From a virus, in the IMG/VR virus record IMGVR_UViG_3300009009_000017, positions 1-49,668 of that record: a stretch of DNA of 49,668 nt, one strand, 5' to 3'. Shown here piece after piece: positions 22,328-30,911 of this stretch (the first letter of the stretch is position 1; the number at the start of each line of letters is the position of its first letter). The position numbers and the translations under genes are program-made. The notes below the pieces were generated by a model, which searched no databases, was not told the DNA's origin, and was given only the letters and a program-made list of their open reading frames with translations.

Positions 22328-22917
22328 AATTCAATCCTTCCTACAACAAATAAAATTATATGAAAACAATTTGGATGAAATAAACCTGCACTTTTGGCAG
22401 TTTCAAGTTGTTCAAAAGTTAAAATTTTACCTTCCCACGGTTTACACAAATCACATTTAGTACCATGAGTAGATATTTTAACTTTTTCCCTACCCTGATT
22501 TTTAGATTGTTCCAGTACTGAATTTCTAACACATTCATTGTTGACATGCCTTGTATACATGTTTGAATATGTTTCAATATTCCATCTTGCTCCGTTTTTT
22601 GCTTTAAACCCTATAATCCCAGAATCAGCATAATCATTTAATATTTTTTGTTTTAAAAGTTCATCATCAGTTGAATTAAGCTTATTGAATACTTTATTGT
22701 ATTCAATATTTGCTGTATTAAACATTTTATGCATATCTTTTTTATATTTATCAATTAATTCTTTTGAAGCTTTAGAATCATCAATTCTCTTAAAATTAGA
22801 TATATTATTCTGCAATAATTTTTCATTTACAGTAAATTTATATTTTTTATTTGATGTTAAACTGCTTAATGCTTCATCAGAAACTTTCTTGTAATAATTA
22901 ATATTATTTTCAATCAA
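22324..22917 (-). CDS. Minor capsid protein, MuF C-terminal type
   Basis: 197 residues with a TTG start eight bases after GGAG. The C-terminal half carries the MuF/minor-capsid-2 signature: KISTHGTKCDLCKPWEGK, then LFHPNCFH. A helical N-terminus precedes it. In other phages the MuF protein sits between portal and scaffold; here it lies after the decoration genes. It may be ejected with the DNA or help capsid assembly. Confidence 0.75.
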   Translation of the reverse strand: MIENNINYYKKVSDEALSSLTSNKKYKFTVNEKLLQNNISNFKRIDDSKASKELIDKYKKDMHKMFNTANIEYNKVFNKLNSTDDELLKQKILNDYADSGIIGFKAKNGARWNIETYSNMYTRHVNNECVRNSVLEQSKNQGREKVKISTHGTKCDLCKPWEGKILTFEQLETAKSAGLFHPNCFHIILFVVGRIEF

Positions 22918-22949
22918 TTAATCTACTCCACTATCATTTATAGTCCACA

Positions 22950-23924
22950 TTATACTAACCCCCAGTCTGAAATTGTCCATAATTTAGTAGTAGTCAAATA
23001 ATTTCTAGCTGCAACAGCGCTAGAGTTATATTGACTACTAGCCCTAAAAGATAAACCGCTGTTAACTGGTTGAGCTGCCCATAATATTAATAAGTTGCTA
23101 TAGTTAACTGTACTAAAACTTGAAGCACCACTAAACATATTTGTGATATTTGTTACTTTTTCTATATTAAATAGTACAGTTTGGTTAAAAGAAGTTGCCC
23201 CGCTAAACATAAAAGAGATATCTTCTACCAACACAGTGTTAAATGATACAATTTGGTTAAAAGCGGCTGCGCCTGAAAACATCGACAACAAACTTATAGC
23301 TTTAGCAGTGTTAAATGGAACAGGTCGATTAAATAACGTACAATTACTGAACATTGCACCAAAATTTGCACAATTTGCAGTGTCTAAGCTAATTGAACTA
23401 TTTAAAATACTACAACCATAAAACATCAAATTCATAGTTAGCATACTCGATGTATCTAAAGTGATGTCACAGTTTAGTTTCGAGCAATCCCTAAACATAG
23501 AGTCTCCACTTGTCATTCCAGTTGTATTTAGATTCTGAACATGTGTTAAATTGCTACAACCATAAAATATTCTATCATAATTACCTGGCGTAAAATTAGA
23601 CCCACCATTAACAATTTGAAGCAATTTAGTCTTGTCACCGGCATTGTTAAATCTAAAGCCTTCAAATTGACCAATTATGCTTATTGTATATATTCCAGAA
23701 CTAGAATAAGTATGTGTTAAATTTGCATCATTCCATGTGGTTATAACATTGCTGGTTCCATCACCCCAATATACAGTACAATTGTATGTGCCTCCATTAT
23801 ATGTAGGTAGCTTAATCTGGGTTGAATTACTGCTTCCTGTACCTGTTTTTGTAGTATCCCATACAGAAATATGGTAATTAACTTTTGTATTTGACTTATC
23901 TAATCCAAGTCCTAACCCTAACAT
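22950..23924 (-). CDS. PKD + BspA-like (DUF285) repeat protein in the head module
   Basis: 324 residues. The ATG is placed after GGAG and overlaps the previous stop as TAATG. A PKD-like domain comes first (about 35-100: YWGDGTSNVI, LTHTYSSSGIYTISI). At least six repeats of about 24 residues follow, of the form xMFxGCxxLN or xMFSGAxxFN (about 115-290), the BspA/DUF285 leucine-rich-like pattern. A short strand closes the protein (LWTISDWGL). These repeats bind surfaces or proteins. Its place between capsid and connector genes suggests a head-surface decoration protein. Confidence 0.75.
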   Translation of the reverse strand: MLGLGLGLDKSNTKVNYHISVWDTTKTGTGSSNSTQIKLPTYNGGTYNCTVYWGDGTSNVITTWNDANLTHTYSSSGIYTISIIGQFEGFRFNNAGDKTKLLQIVNGGSNFTPGNYDRIFYGCSNLTHVQNLNTTGMTSGDSMFRDCSKLNCDITLDTSSMLTMNLMFYGCSILNSSISLDTANCANFGAMFSNCTLFNRPVPFNTAKAISLLSMFSGAAAFNQIVSFNTVLVEDISFMFSGATSFNQTVLFNIEKVTNITNMFSGASSFSTVNYSNLLILWAAQPVNSGLSFRASSQYNSSAVAARNYLTTTKLWTISDWGLV

Positions 23925-24280
23925 TATGCTATACTCCTTTGATAAGCAGTAATAAGCCCGGATGATATTTGTATACTTGTACAATTTGTTATAGCATAAG
24001 AACCAGCAGGCATTGTTATTCCTGTGTAATCAGCCCAACCAGATACAACAGTCATGGAAGTTATTGCTGTACTATTGTGAAATTCTATTTTATAAAAAGT
24101 AGTGCCAGAAACAGGTGTTATTGTTCCAGATCCATTCTGTTTTTGACTTTTGCCACCAGCAAAAGAATAAGCTAACATATTTGAATCAGATGTATTAACT
24201 ATATTATTTGTAGCAATGTTTTGAATGGCATCTAAAATATCATTCAGTAATCCCTTATTTGTTCTATCTCCGTCAGCCAT
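23924..24280 (-). CDS. Decoration-like small structural protein
   Basis: 118 residues. An N-terminal helix (TNKGLLNDILDAIQNIATN) is followed by a beta-rich C-terminal domain (YKIEFHNSTAITSMTVVSG, GSYAITNCTSIQISSG). This helix-then-sandwich form suits a capsid- or fibre-anchored decoration protein. It abuts the glycosyltransferase gene without a gap. Confidence 0.55.
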   Translation of the reverse strand: MADGDRTNKGLLNDILDAIQNIATNNIVNTSDSNMLAYSFAGGKSQKQNGSGTITPVSGTTFYKIEFHNSTAITSMTVVSGWADYTGITMPAGSYAITNCTSIQISSGLITAYQRSIA

Positions 24281-25330
24281 TTAAGCCAACACCTCCTTAT
24301 ACACTTCATTCATTCGTGTATAATAGTTTTTCATATTGAATACCTTTGAACGTTCAATAATCTTTTGTTTGTCATATTCTTTATTATCAAATTTATTTTT
24401 AAATATAGTTATAGCCTCAATAAAATCATTGATATCACTGAATTCACATGTAATATCAGAAATTTTGCATGGCTGTTGAGCTATTACAGGAGTGCCACAA
24501 CATAAACTTTCAGCAATTGTCCTTGTAATAATTTTGTTTGGGCTAATTAAGCAGTCACAAGCCCTATATATAGATTCCATATTATTTACTCTTGCTTTTA
24601 AATCTCCTAAGGCACCAAGGCTTTTTAATTTTTCCAAAACTATATTCCAACAATTTGGTATAGGGTGGTCAATTCCATAAAAATGGAATTTAAATTGATT
24701 TGGAAACTTTTTAGCAGATTCTATGCAACCTACAACAGTTTCATATAAGTCAACATCTTCTCTTGCACTATCACAAACCAAAAAATTATATTTACCTGGA
24801 TTTTCTAAAGTATGTATATTGCAATCTACATTAAACCTGTTTTCATCTACAACAGGATAGTCAAAGATTAAATGTTTTGATTCCTCTATACAAACATTCC
24901 AATGTTCTTTAAATTCAGGCCAAAAATAAATCATCTTTTTGGCTCTCGGCCATTTTGATAAATCTGAATATAGACTATAACTATTTGTTTTTCCTGTTGT
25001 TTCTGGTCTAAAACAAGCTAATGGACGACCATGTATAACCCAAAATATAGGTGCTTGTGTTTTAACTGTCCAGATATCATTACAGCCAGTATGCTGAATT
25101 ATAATATCAGCCTGCATAATCATGTCAGGGTGTGCAGTTTCCAATTTAAATCCTGCCCTATCATCTACTGCATTTATTTTTCCTTCTTGTCTAACTCCAT
25201 TGACGCTAACTCCTGCATCTACAAATATGACTTGATTGCCACCTTCTATATCTGCTCTTGCCATATCTCTTGCATGTTCGTAAAGTCCACACAATGTTGG
25301 TGCAAATGGAGCTATGTGTACTATAACCAT
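24281..25330 (-). CDS. Glycosyltransferase, GT-B fold (group 1 / GT4-like)
   Basis: 349 residues. The N-terminal Rossmann half opens with VIVHIAPFAPTLCGLYEHA. The C-terminal donor-binding half carries YNFLVCDSARE and the family signature TRTIAESLCCGTPVIAQQ near residues 272-289. It transfers a sugar from an NDP-sugar donor. The gene sits inside the head operon, directly after a Ser/Thr-rich repeat protein and before decoration-like genes, so glycosylation of the virion surface is the simplest reading. No membrane segment or signal peptide was seen. Confidence 0.8.
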   Translation of the reverse strand: MVIVHIAPFAPTLCGLYEHARDMARADIEGGNQVIFVDAGVSVNGVRQEGKINAVDDRAGFKLETAHPDMIMQADIIIQHTGCNDIWTVKTQAPIFWVIHGRPLACFRPETTGKTNSYSLYSDLSKWPRAKKMIYFWPEFKEHWNVCIEESKHLIFDYPVVDENRFNVDCNIHTLENPGKYNFLVCDSAREDVDLYETVVGCIESAKKFPNQFKFHFYGIDHPIPNCWNIVLEKLKSLGALGDLKARVNNMESIYRACDCLISPNKIITRTIAESLCCGTPVIAQQPCKISDITCEFSDINDFIEAITIFKNKFDNKEYDKQKIIERSKVFNMKNYYTRMNEVYKEVLA

Positions 25331-25342
25331 ATATCACCTTTA

Positions 25343-25373
25343 TTTAAAAAGGATAGGCAAAATGCCTATCCTT
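25343..25373 (-). terminator. Stem-loop after the fibre gene
   Basis: AAGGATAGGC/GCCTATCCTT form a 10-bp stem with a five-base loop, followed on the minus strand by TTTAAAT. It would partly stop transcription between the repeat-fibre gene and the glycosyltransferase gene. Confidence 0.6.
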
Positions 25374-25391
25374 AATTATTTTATACTGCTT

Positions 25392-26498
25392 TTATGGAGC
25401 CCCAACACTGTCAACTTTACTATTTGTCACAACAAAGTGTGAATCAATTTTTGACTCTAGTGTTGAAATTAATACCGCCGTTGAATCTACTTTACTATTT
25501 GCAGTTGAAACCAATGTACCGACTGAGCCGGCTTGAGTGCCTACACTGGTTACAGCACTTAGATTAGTACTATCCGCTGTACTTGTAGCTGTTCCTACCG
25601 AACTAACGGCACTTAAGTTAGTGGAATTTGCTGTGCTCGATGCAGTCGCAGCAGAAACAACAGCACTAAGGTTAGTACTGTTCGCAGTGCTAGAAGCTGT
25701 ACCAGCACTGTCAACTTTGCTATTCGCAGTTGAGACTAATGTACCAACCGAGCCAGCCTGAGTTCCAACACTTGTAATTGCACTTAAATTAGTGCTACTA
25801 GCGGTGCTTGTTGCTGTGCCAACGCTGTCAACTTTACTATTTGCAGTTGAAACTAATGTACCTATACTTGTTGCTTGTGTACCTACAGAAACAGCACTTG
25901 AGTTTCCAGTGCTAACTAAAGTACCTAAACTTACTGCACTAGAATTTCCAGTGCTTTGTAAAACTCCTATTGAACTTGCTTTACTATTTATAGTGCTTTC
26001 TAATACGCCGATACTATCTATTTTTGAATTAGCAGTACTTACTAATGTTCCAACGCTGGAAGCTTTTACGCCAACACTATCAATTTTGCTATCAGCTGTA
26101 CTTATTTGTGTTCCAACGCTTGTAGCTCCTGAACTTGTAGCGCTTAAACCAGTGCTGTGAGCTGTGCTATTAGCTACACCAACACTATCGGCTTTGCTAT
26201 TAGCTGTACTTGTCAACGTGCCTACACTACCTACCTGAGTAGCAGCACTATCTATTTTGCTTTCGTTAACATCTACCTGTGTGCCAACACTATCTAATTG
26301 TGTTGCTGTACTAACAATTGTACTTGCAGCCGTTGAAATTTCAGTCGCACTGCTGCCGATTGTGCTTACAGCTGTTGACTGTGCTGTTACAGTGCTTCCC
26401 AAAACAACAGCTGTGGAAGCAATAGTAGAAGCTGTTGAATCTACAGTAGATAGACCCTCACCAATACTATCTAGTTTTCCTTCAAATGTATTAGCCAA
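25392..26498 (-). CDS. Ser/Thr-rich heptad-repeat fibre protein
   Basis: 368 residues. The start is placed at a TTG after GAGGTG; a frame opening ten codons earlier has no ribosome site. Almost the whole protein is a 7/14-residue repeat built from SVGTLVSTANSKVD and STNLSAVTSVGTQAG units, with hydrophobic residues in register and about half of all residues Ser or Thr. This predicts a long trimeric stalk. Its position directly after the major capsid gene suggests a head fibre. The neighbouring glycosyltransferase makes it a candidate O-glycoprotein. Repeat number probably varies between relatives. Confidence 0.75.
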   Translation of the reverse strand: MANTFEGKLDSIGEGLSTVDSTASTIASTAVVLGSTVTAQSTAVSTIGSSATEISTAASTIVSTATQLDSVGTQVDVNESKIDSAATQVGSVGTLTSTANSKADSVGVANSTAHSTGLSATSSGATSVGTQISTADSKIDSVGVKASSVGTLVSTANSKIDSIGVLESTINSKASSIGVLQSTGNSSAVSLGTLVSTGNSSAVSVGTQATSIGTLVSTANSKVDSVGTATSTASSTNLSAITSVGTQAGSVGTLVSTANSKVDSAGTASSTANSTNLSAVVSAATASSTANSTNLSAVSSVGTATSTADSTNLSAVTSVGTQAGSVGTLVSTANSKVDSTAVLISTLESKIDSHFVVTNSKVDSVGAP

Positions 26499-26518
26499 AT
26501 TTTTCACCTCTTTATACG

Positions 26519-26562
26519 AAAAAGGCAATAAAAAAAGACTGTTTAAGCCTTAATATTGCCTT
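26519..26562 (-). terminator. Stem-loop between capsid and fibre genes
   Basis: AAGGCAATA/TATTGCCTT (9 bp) closes a loop containing AAGGCTTAAACAGTCTT, followed by five T on the minus strand. It may lower fibre expression relative to capsid. Confidence 0.6.
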
Positions 26563-26599
26563 GATTTATTTTAATTATAAATTTACTTACTAGATTTTA

Positions 26600-27487
26600 T
26601 TAAGTAGCTTTATGAACATATATACCATCTACCTTATTTGCAGGACAAAAACAATCATGGTAAATCCTGTATTTTAAAATATATCCATCCGCTGTTTGAT
26701 TTGCTGCTGCATCTATAATATTACTTGTTTTGTATTTTATAATTGCCATAGTAGCAGGTTTGTAAACCAATACAAAGTTTAAAGCATCTCCGCCAGCAGC
26801 TACACTATAACCATTTGTAGCACTAAAATCAAAATCGTTATAAAATCTTCCAGAAGGCACTTGGAGAACAGGCATATTATTAAATGATTTAATAGTTGTA
26901 TCAATTGTTCCATTATTAGCAGCAACATTTATTGTTTTGAAAAATTCTCCTGAATCTTCCATTGCTTGCATAATCGACGCGCTAACAAATAAAATTCTCT
27001 GGTCTTGTGGAACTTCTGCATCGTCTAGTGTTTGTATTGCTGTTCTAATTGCAGCTATAACAGTATCATAAGTTAATGCTGCTGTAGCTGTGTTTCCTGC
27101 ATTTGTGCAAAGTGTTTCAAAACGGTAAGAATCAACTTCTGAATTTACATAAACACGTTGAAATTCAGCTCCTACCTCTGCCATTTGTATCATTGCTTCT
27201 TTTTCATCTTGTGTATCAAGAATAAACCTCTTACCTCTATCCTGACTAAAAGTGTGAGAAGCCCATGTGATTGTTAAATCGCCATCATCATACCCGGTGC
27301 TCCTGTTGTAAGTTCCAAGACCCTCAGCAGATAAAGTTTTAATATACACAGTTTTTTCATCAATACTATCAAACCTATATAAATTTGCAGCTGGTTCTAA
27401 AATACTTGTAACTGAGCCTGCTTTATATACCCTATCCAACATTTCTACGTATTTTGAAGCATACGCAATACTATTGTTATAAGCCAT
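26600..27487 (-). CDS. Major capsid protein (HK97 fold)
   Basis: 295 residues. The N-terminal arm region (YASKYVEMLDRVYKAGSVTSIL) is followed by E-loop-like strands (YNRSTGYDDGDLTITWASHTF), a spine helix (about 135-155) and a P-domain stretch (MPVLQVPSGRFYNDFDF). The pattern and size match major capsid proteins of Clostridium and related siphophages encoded after a scaffold gene. No protease gene is present, so the scaffold is probably removed by another route. Confidence 0.85.
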   Translation of the reverse strand: MAYNNSIAYASKYVEMLDRVYKAGSVTSILEPAANLYRFDSIDEKTVYIKTLSAEGLGTYNRSTGYDDGDLTITWASHTFSQDRGKRFILDTQDEKEAMIQMAEVGAEFQRVYVNSEVDSYRFETLCTNAGNTATAALTYDTVIAAIRTAIQTLDDAEVPQDQRILFVSASIMQAMEDSGEFFKTINVAANNGTIDTTIKSFNNMPVLQVPSGRFYNDFDFSATNGYSVAAGGDALNFVLVYKPATMAIIKYKTSNIIDAAANQTADGYILKYRIYHDCFCPANKVDGIYVHKAT

Positions 27488-27508
27488 TTATTATTTCACT
27501 CCAATCTT

Positions 27509-28075
27509 TTAAAGTTTGTCCATAAAAGAAAGGTCTATATCACCACTTGTTGCAGGGTCATTATTTTGACCTGTTTTGATATCTTGAGCGTTCTCTTTTG
27601 TCGGAAATAAATCAACATAACTTGATTTAAAACCCTCTAATTGAGCATCAAAACCAACCAATTTTTCATTATCATTTTTTAAACCATCATAATTTATTTT
27701 AGGCATTAACAAGTCAACATTTTCTTTTTTTACCCCTGCCCCAACTAGACTTTCTTTTACCAAACTTTTAATTAATACATTTTCAATTTCTTTATTTTTT
27801 AATTCAATTTCAGAATTAAATTTAGTTTCCAAATCAGAATATTTTGTTTTAAATTCCTCTGATTCTTCTTTAAATTTTTCTGATTCTCCAAGAAGTTTTT
27901 TTGTTTCTTCCAACTGTGTTTCATAACTTGTTACTTTCTCTGATGTAGCTTTTAGCTTTTCTTCACTTTCATCTAACTTTTTCTTTACTCCGTTAACGGT
28001 TTTTCCATGTTCAGTCATTATTTTTTCTATAACTTCATCTTCTAACTTTAATTCTTGTAAAAATTCTCTTTTCAT
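27509..28075 (-). CDS. Capsid scaffold protein
   Basis: 188 residues. A short N-terminal helix is followed by a long Glu/Lys-rich coiled coil (about 20-115), a small globular stretch and a conserved-looking tail (GQNNDPATSGDIDLSFMDKL) that would contact the capsid shell. This is the standard layout of Gp20-type scaffolds, and the gene directly precedes the major capsid gene. A GAGGGAG site precedes the ATG. Confidence 0.85.
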   Translation of the reverse strand: MKREFLQELKLEDEVIEKIMTEHGKTVNGVKKKLDESEEKLKATSEKVTSYETQLEETKKLLGESEKFKEESEEFKTKYSDLETKFNSEIELKNKEIENVLIKSLVKESLVGAGVKKENVDLLMPKINYDGLKNDNEKLVGFDAQLEGFKSSYVDLFPTKENAQDIKTGQNNDPATSGDIDLSFMDKL

Positions 28076-28101
28076 TAAATTTGCTCCCTCTACATTTTTT
28101 A

Positions 28102-28182
28102 ACCTGGTCTAGTCCAGGTAAGGTTAATTATTTTACGCATAATTGCGAATTTATTACATAAAAAAAGACCTATAAAGGTCTT
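28102..28182 (-). terminator. Terminator and following hairpin before the scaffold gene
   Basis: On the minus strand AAGACCT/AGGTCTT with seven T (28160-28182) ends the portal-side transcript. Downstream lie CGCATAATTGCG (a small dyad) and ACCTGG/CCAGGT (28102-28119), just before the scaffold ribosome site. The latter may be a 5' leader hairpin for a separately started capsid transcript; no clear promoter was found. Confidence 0.6.
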
Positions 28183-28199
28183 ATATTAACTTATTTAAT

Positions 28200-28430
28200 T
28201 TATTTATTTTCACTTTCATCAATTTCAGTTAACATATATTTTTTACCTTTATATTTTACATATATATTGCCAGCATCTATATTTATATATTGATTATCTG
28301 AATATATAATTACTGAAACTTCATCAAAATAACCTTGCTTTTTATTTATAGTAATTTCATTAGCAAAAGAAAGGTCTATTTCTTTACCATGAAAATTAAT
28401 TTTCATATCATCTCTTTCAATTATAGCCAC
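28200..28430 (-). CDS. Hypothetical protein, 76 aa
   Basis: A GTG start lies after GAGGTG. The protein is beta-rich throughout (EVSVIIYSDNQYINIDAGNIYVKYKGKKYMLTEI), like a small barrel. It is the last gene before the terminator in front of the scaffold. Function unknown. Confidence 0.6.
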   Translation of the reverse strand: MAIIERDDMKINFHGKEIDLSFANEITINKKQGYFDEVSVIIYSDNQYINIDAGNIYVKYKGKKYMLTEIDESENK

Positions 28431-28446
28431 AAACTACACCTCATAT

Positions 28447-28584
28447 TTAATTAGTTTCAATTTCTTTTTCTTCCCAATCTCCACAGCCTTGTTGGCTCGC
28501 GTCGCCTTCTATTGTTTGATTTTTTATTTTGCATGAATTATTTTTGTTGTTGTTGCATGTTTTACATGATTTTTCTTGCATCAT
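28447..28584 (-). CDS. Small cysteine-rich peptide, 45 aa
   Basis: An ATG follows GAGGTGAT, with a second ATG next to it. Four cysteines are spaced C7-x2-C10 and C18, then C34, within an Asn/Lys-rich context and an acidic tail. It may bind a metal. Coding is supported by the strong ribosome site and tight fit between neighbours (the next gene starts 16 bases after its stop). Confidence 0.6.
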   Translation of the reverse strand: MMQEKSCKTCNNNKNNSCKIKNQTIEGDASQQGCGDWEEKEIETN

Positions 28585-28590
28585 ATCACC

Positions 28591-28884
28591 TCATTCATTA
28601 ATTATCTCAATCAAATCATCTATATTAGCTTTCACAATATTGTAATTTAAATCAATTTGTAAAGATGAAACAAGATATTGCTTTTCCAAATCACATAAAT
28701 CATAATACCCTGTCAGTGTTTCTGGAACACTACACCCAATAACTTTATCTGTTAAAAATGAAGCAATCAGTATCTTTTCAATTTCGCCTTTTTCTGCCAT
28801 GTCTAATATTTTTTTCAGATAATTTACTAATGTATCTTTCTTTTCTTCTAATCTTATTATTTTTGTATTCTTCATCATCACCAT
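28591..28884 (-). CDS. Conserved hypothetical phage protein, 97 aa
   Basis: A helical N-terminus (IIRLEEKKDTLVNYLKKIL) is followed by GEIEKILIASFLTD, LTGYYDLCDLEKQYLVSSLQID and a final helix. This resembles a common small phage protein with a strand-helix alpha/beta core and a GYYNL-type motif. The start is uncertain: GTG 28890, ATG 28884 and ATG 28875 are all in frame and none has a good ribosome site. Confidence 0.6.
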   Translation of the reverse strand: MVMMKNTKIIRLEEKKDTLVNYLKKILDMAEKGEIEKILIASFLTDKVIGCSVPETLTGYYDLCDLEKQYLVSSLQIDLNYNIVKANIDDLIEIINE

Positions 28885-28919
28885 ATTCACTTTCTAGTAG
28901 ATCAACAGTTCCTACAACT

Positions 28920-29252
28920 TTATCCATGCAAAGTACCCAATTTTGGTTTTATATATTTCACATCATTAACAAATTTATCAAAGCAATTTTCCCATGCCAT
29001 CATAGTATGAATGCATTTATGATCCATTGCATTCACAAATTGACCAAGATACCATTCTATTTTCCTTAACTTAGATTTTCTTGAATTGTATTTTAATTTT
29101 GTGCTGCCAACATATGCATCACTTTTTATACCTAATTTCAAAAGAATTTCATACCATTTAAAACATTCATCATAATTAGAATTTATTGCATTTTTAATTT
29201 TATTGAGCAACTTTTTATATTTTTTTATTTTAATTAAATTTACTGATTTCAT
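28920..29252 (-). CDS. Hypothetical head-operon protein, 110 aa
   Basis: The ATG overlaps the portal stop (ATGA) and follows AAGGTG. The protein is basic and helical with clustered aromatic residues (ECFKWYEILLKLG, IEWYLGQFVNAMDH). It may be a minor head component or replace the usual MuF position after the portal. Not recognised. Confidence 0.6.
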   Translation of the reverse strand: MKSVNLIKIKKYKKLLNKIKNAINSNYDECFKWYEILLKLGIKSDAYVGSTKLKYNSRKSKLRKIEWYLGQFVNAMDHKCIHTMMAWENCFDKFVNDVKYIKPKLGTLHG

Positions 29253-30604
29253 GCCACACCTTCTTTATCATCAAAAACTTTTTTATCATGTGTTGAATCA
29301 TTAAACCTTTTTATTTCTTCCTGTTTTTCTTTATTAAGCAATTCCAATATCTTTTTTGGGTCTCTATTTCTTAAAAATGGGTGTTCTTCAATTATTATTT
29401 CAATAGGGTACAATCCCATACTTTTTATACAATTATCTATTTGTTCAGATTCATTAAATATCTGACTTCTTGTAAATTTTATTTCATTATCAATTCCACT
29501 AGAATAATATAAATTGATAATTGCAATAAGTTGTATATAAAATAGCCTGATTTGCTTTTCCATATCAGAGCATTTCATGTCTAAATTAGAGTACCGGGTT
29601 TTTATCAATGTATTAGTAATATTGCTTCCGCCAAAATCTTCGGTAGGGTCAACGCCTCGACCGAGTATAAACATATTCCTTCTTATTATATCCATTAATA
29701 CACTTCTAGCTTCAACAGGAATATCAACTTTTAAATAATTAAAATCACCATTTTCATCGACTGGAACAGTATTATATTTTTTAAGTTGTTCTGCAAATTC
29801 ATCTAAATCCTGGCTTCCATATCCACGAAGTATCATAACAAGTTCTTGAAATTTTCGTACATTTTTTATAAATCCAGTCGCAATTTCATTGTAACAATCA
29901 AGTAAAACGTCTATTCCTTCAAGGTCTGATTCATGATTTTTATTATTATAAAGAGGAACAAAAGGCACAAAACCAAAACTTTTTGGGTTTATTTCTTCTT
30001 CTACATCTCTATACTTTATTACTTCAAGATAATGATTTTTTGTTGTTGTTGTTCCATATAGCTTATTATCTTTAATTTGAAATTCTGTTACCTGTGAATT
30101 ATCCCAAACCTGTACATTATATATTTTTTCAGATTCGTTTTTCTCTTTTTTTGCTTCTTCATCTACCCAGAAATAAATTATATTTTCAATATATTTGTTG
30201 TATTCATCAAAAATAGGAATAATTTGAGAATCATTTCTATTAATCCAATCAAGCTTTTTTTGCTTATTTATATAAATCTGTACCCACCCTATACTATCCA
30301 TAGAAGCATTTAATGCTGTTTTGTCAACTATATCCTCGATGTTGAATTGTTCAGGAATACTAGGTTTCACTGTGACAGGCTTAGACAAAGAATAATCAAT
30401 CTTTTGATTAACAAGTACCTTAAACCAATTAGTATAAACCTCTTTTGTATTTTCAACCTGTTTTGTAACAATTTTATTTTGTAAATTGGGCTGTTGGTAA
30501 AATGGCATTTGTTCAGGCTTATAATAATAATACTTCCTGCCCTTATATTCTTTTTTCTTTTTTTCTTCAATTAGCTTGATTACTTTTTCAATAGATAATT
30601 CCAT
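29249..30604 (-). CDS. Portal protein (SPP1 Gp6-like)
   Basis: 451 residues. An N-terminal helical region (QQPNLQNKIVTKQVEN) leads to WFKVLVNQKIDYSLSKPVTV, a hallmark of Gp6-type portals. Wing strands follow (IIYFWVDEEAKKEKNE, VQVWDNSQVTEF), then the SFGFVPFVPLYNNK motif and a stem helix (about 330-380). The dodecameric portal is the packaging gate. AAGGA precedes the ATG with somewhat long spacing. Confidence 0.9.
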   Translation of the reverse strand: MELSIEKVIKLIEEKKKKEYKGRKYYYYKPEQMPFYQQPNLQNKIVTKQVENTKEVYTNWFKVLVNQKIDYSLSKPVTVKPSIPEQFNIEDIVDKTALNASMDSIGWVQIYINKQKKLDWINRNDSQIIPIFDEYNKYIENIIYFWVDEEAKKEKNESEKIYNVQVWDNSQVTEFQIKDNKLYGTTTTKNHYLEVIKYRDVEEEINPKSFGFVPFVPLYNNKNHESDLEGIDVLLDCYNEIATGFIKNVRKFQELVMILRGYGSQDLDEFAEQLKKYNTVPVDENGDFNYLKVDIPVEARSVLMDIIRRNMFILGRGVDPTEDFGGSNITNTLIKTRYSNLDMKCSDMEKQIRLFYIQLIAIINLYYSSGIDNEIKFTRSQIFNESEQIDNCIKSMGLYPIEIIIEEHPFLRNRDPKKILELLNKEKQEEIKRFNDSTHDKKVFDDKEGVA

Positions 30605-30607
30605 TTA

Positions 30608-30838
30608 TTATTGTTCCTTAGATTTATTTTTTGATTCTAAACTATTTATTTTTTTAGTAAGCTTATTAACTTCAATTTTTAAATTTTCTACTTCATCAGA
30701 TAGTTTTATAATTAGACTTATAGTTAAATTTGCAGAAATATTATTTCTTTGTATTCCACCTCTAAGCCTTATTATTTCCTCTTCATTAACTAAATTTCTT
30801 TCTTCCAATATTTTTAATTGCTCTATACTTTTTAACAT
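30608..30838 (-). CDS. Small coiled-coil protein, 76 aa
   Basis: The start is chosen at the ATG eight bases behind AAAGGA; the longer frame to 30859 lacks a site. It is an almost continuous helix with heptads (LSDEVENLKIEVNKLTKKINSLE), likely a dimeric coiled coil. It lies between the HNH gene and the portal. Function unknown. Confidence 0.6.
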   Translation of the reverse strand: MLKSIEQLKILEERNLVNEEEIIRLRGGIQRNNISANLTISLIIKLSDEVENLKIEVNKLTKKINSLESKNKSKEQ

Positions 30839-30878
30839 GCTTTGTTCCTTTCTTTCCATCCTAAAACTTTTTTATTAT

Positions 30879-30911
30879 AATAAAAAAACACCTTTATCTT
30901 TATGGTGTTTT
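30879..30911 (-). terminator. Terminator after the HNH gene
   Basis: AAAACACC/GGTGTTTT form an 8-bp stem with a T-run following on the minus strand; the stem overlaps the HNH stop codon. It separates the terminase-HNH transcript from the portal gene. Confidence 0.65.

Noticed and set aside
25537-26553. Long plus-strand frames opposite the repeat fibre gene
   Set aside because: They arise from the repetitive codons of the fibre gene; they lack ribosome sites and mirror its repeats.
28790-28927. A 48-codon minus-strand frame starting on the stop of the preceding gene
   Set aside because: It has no ribosome site, and the overlapping 28591 frame matches a recognisable phage protein pattern.
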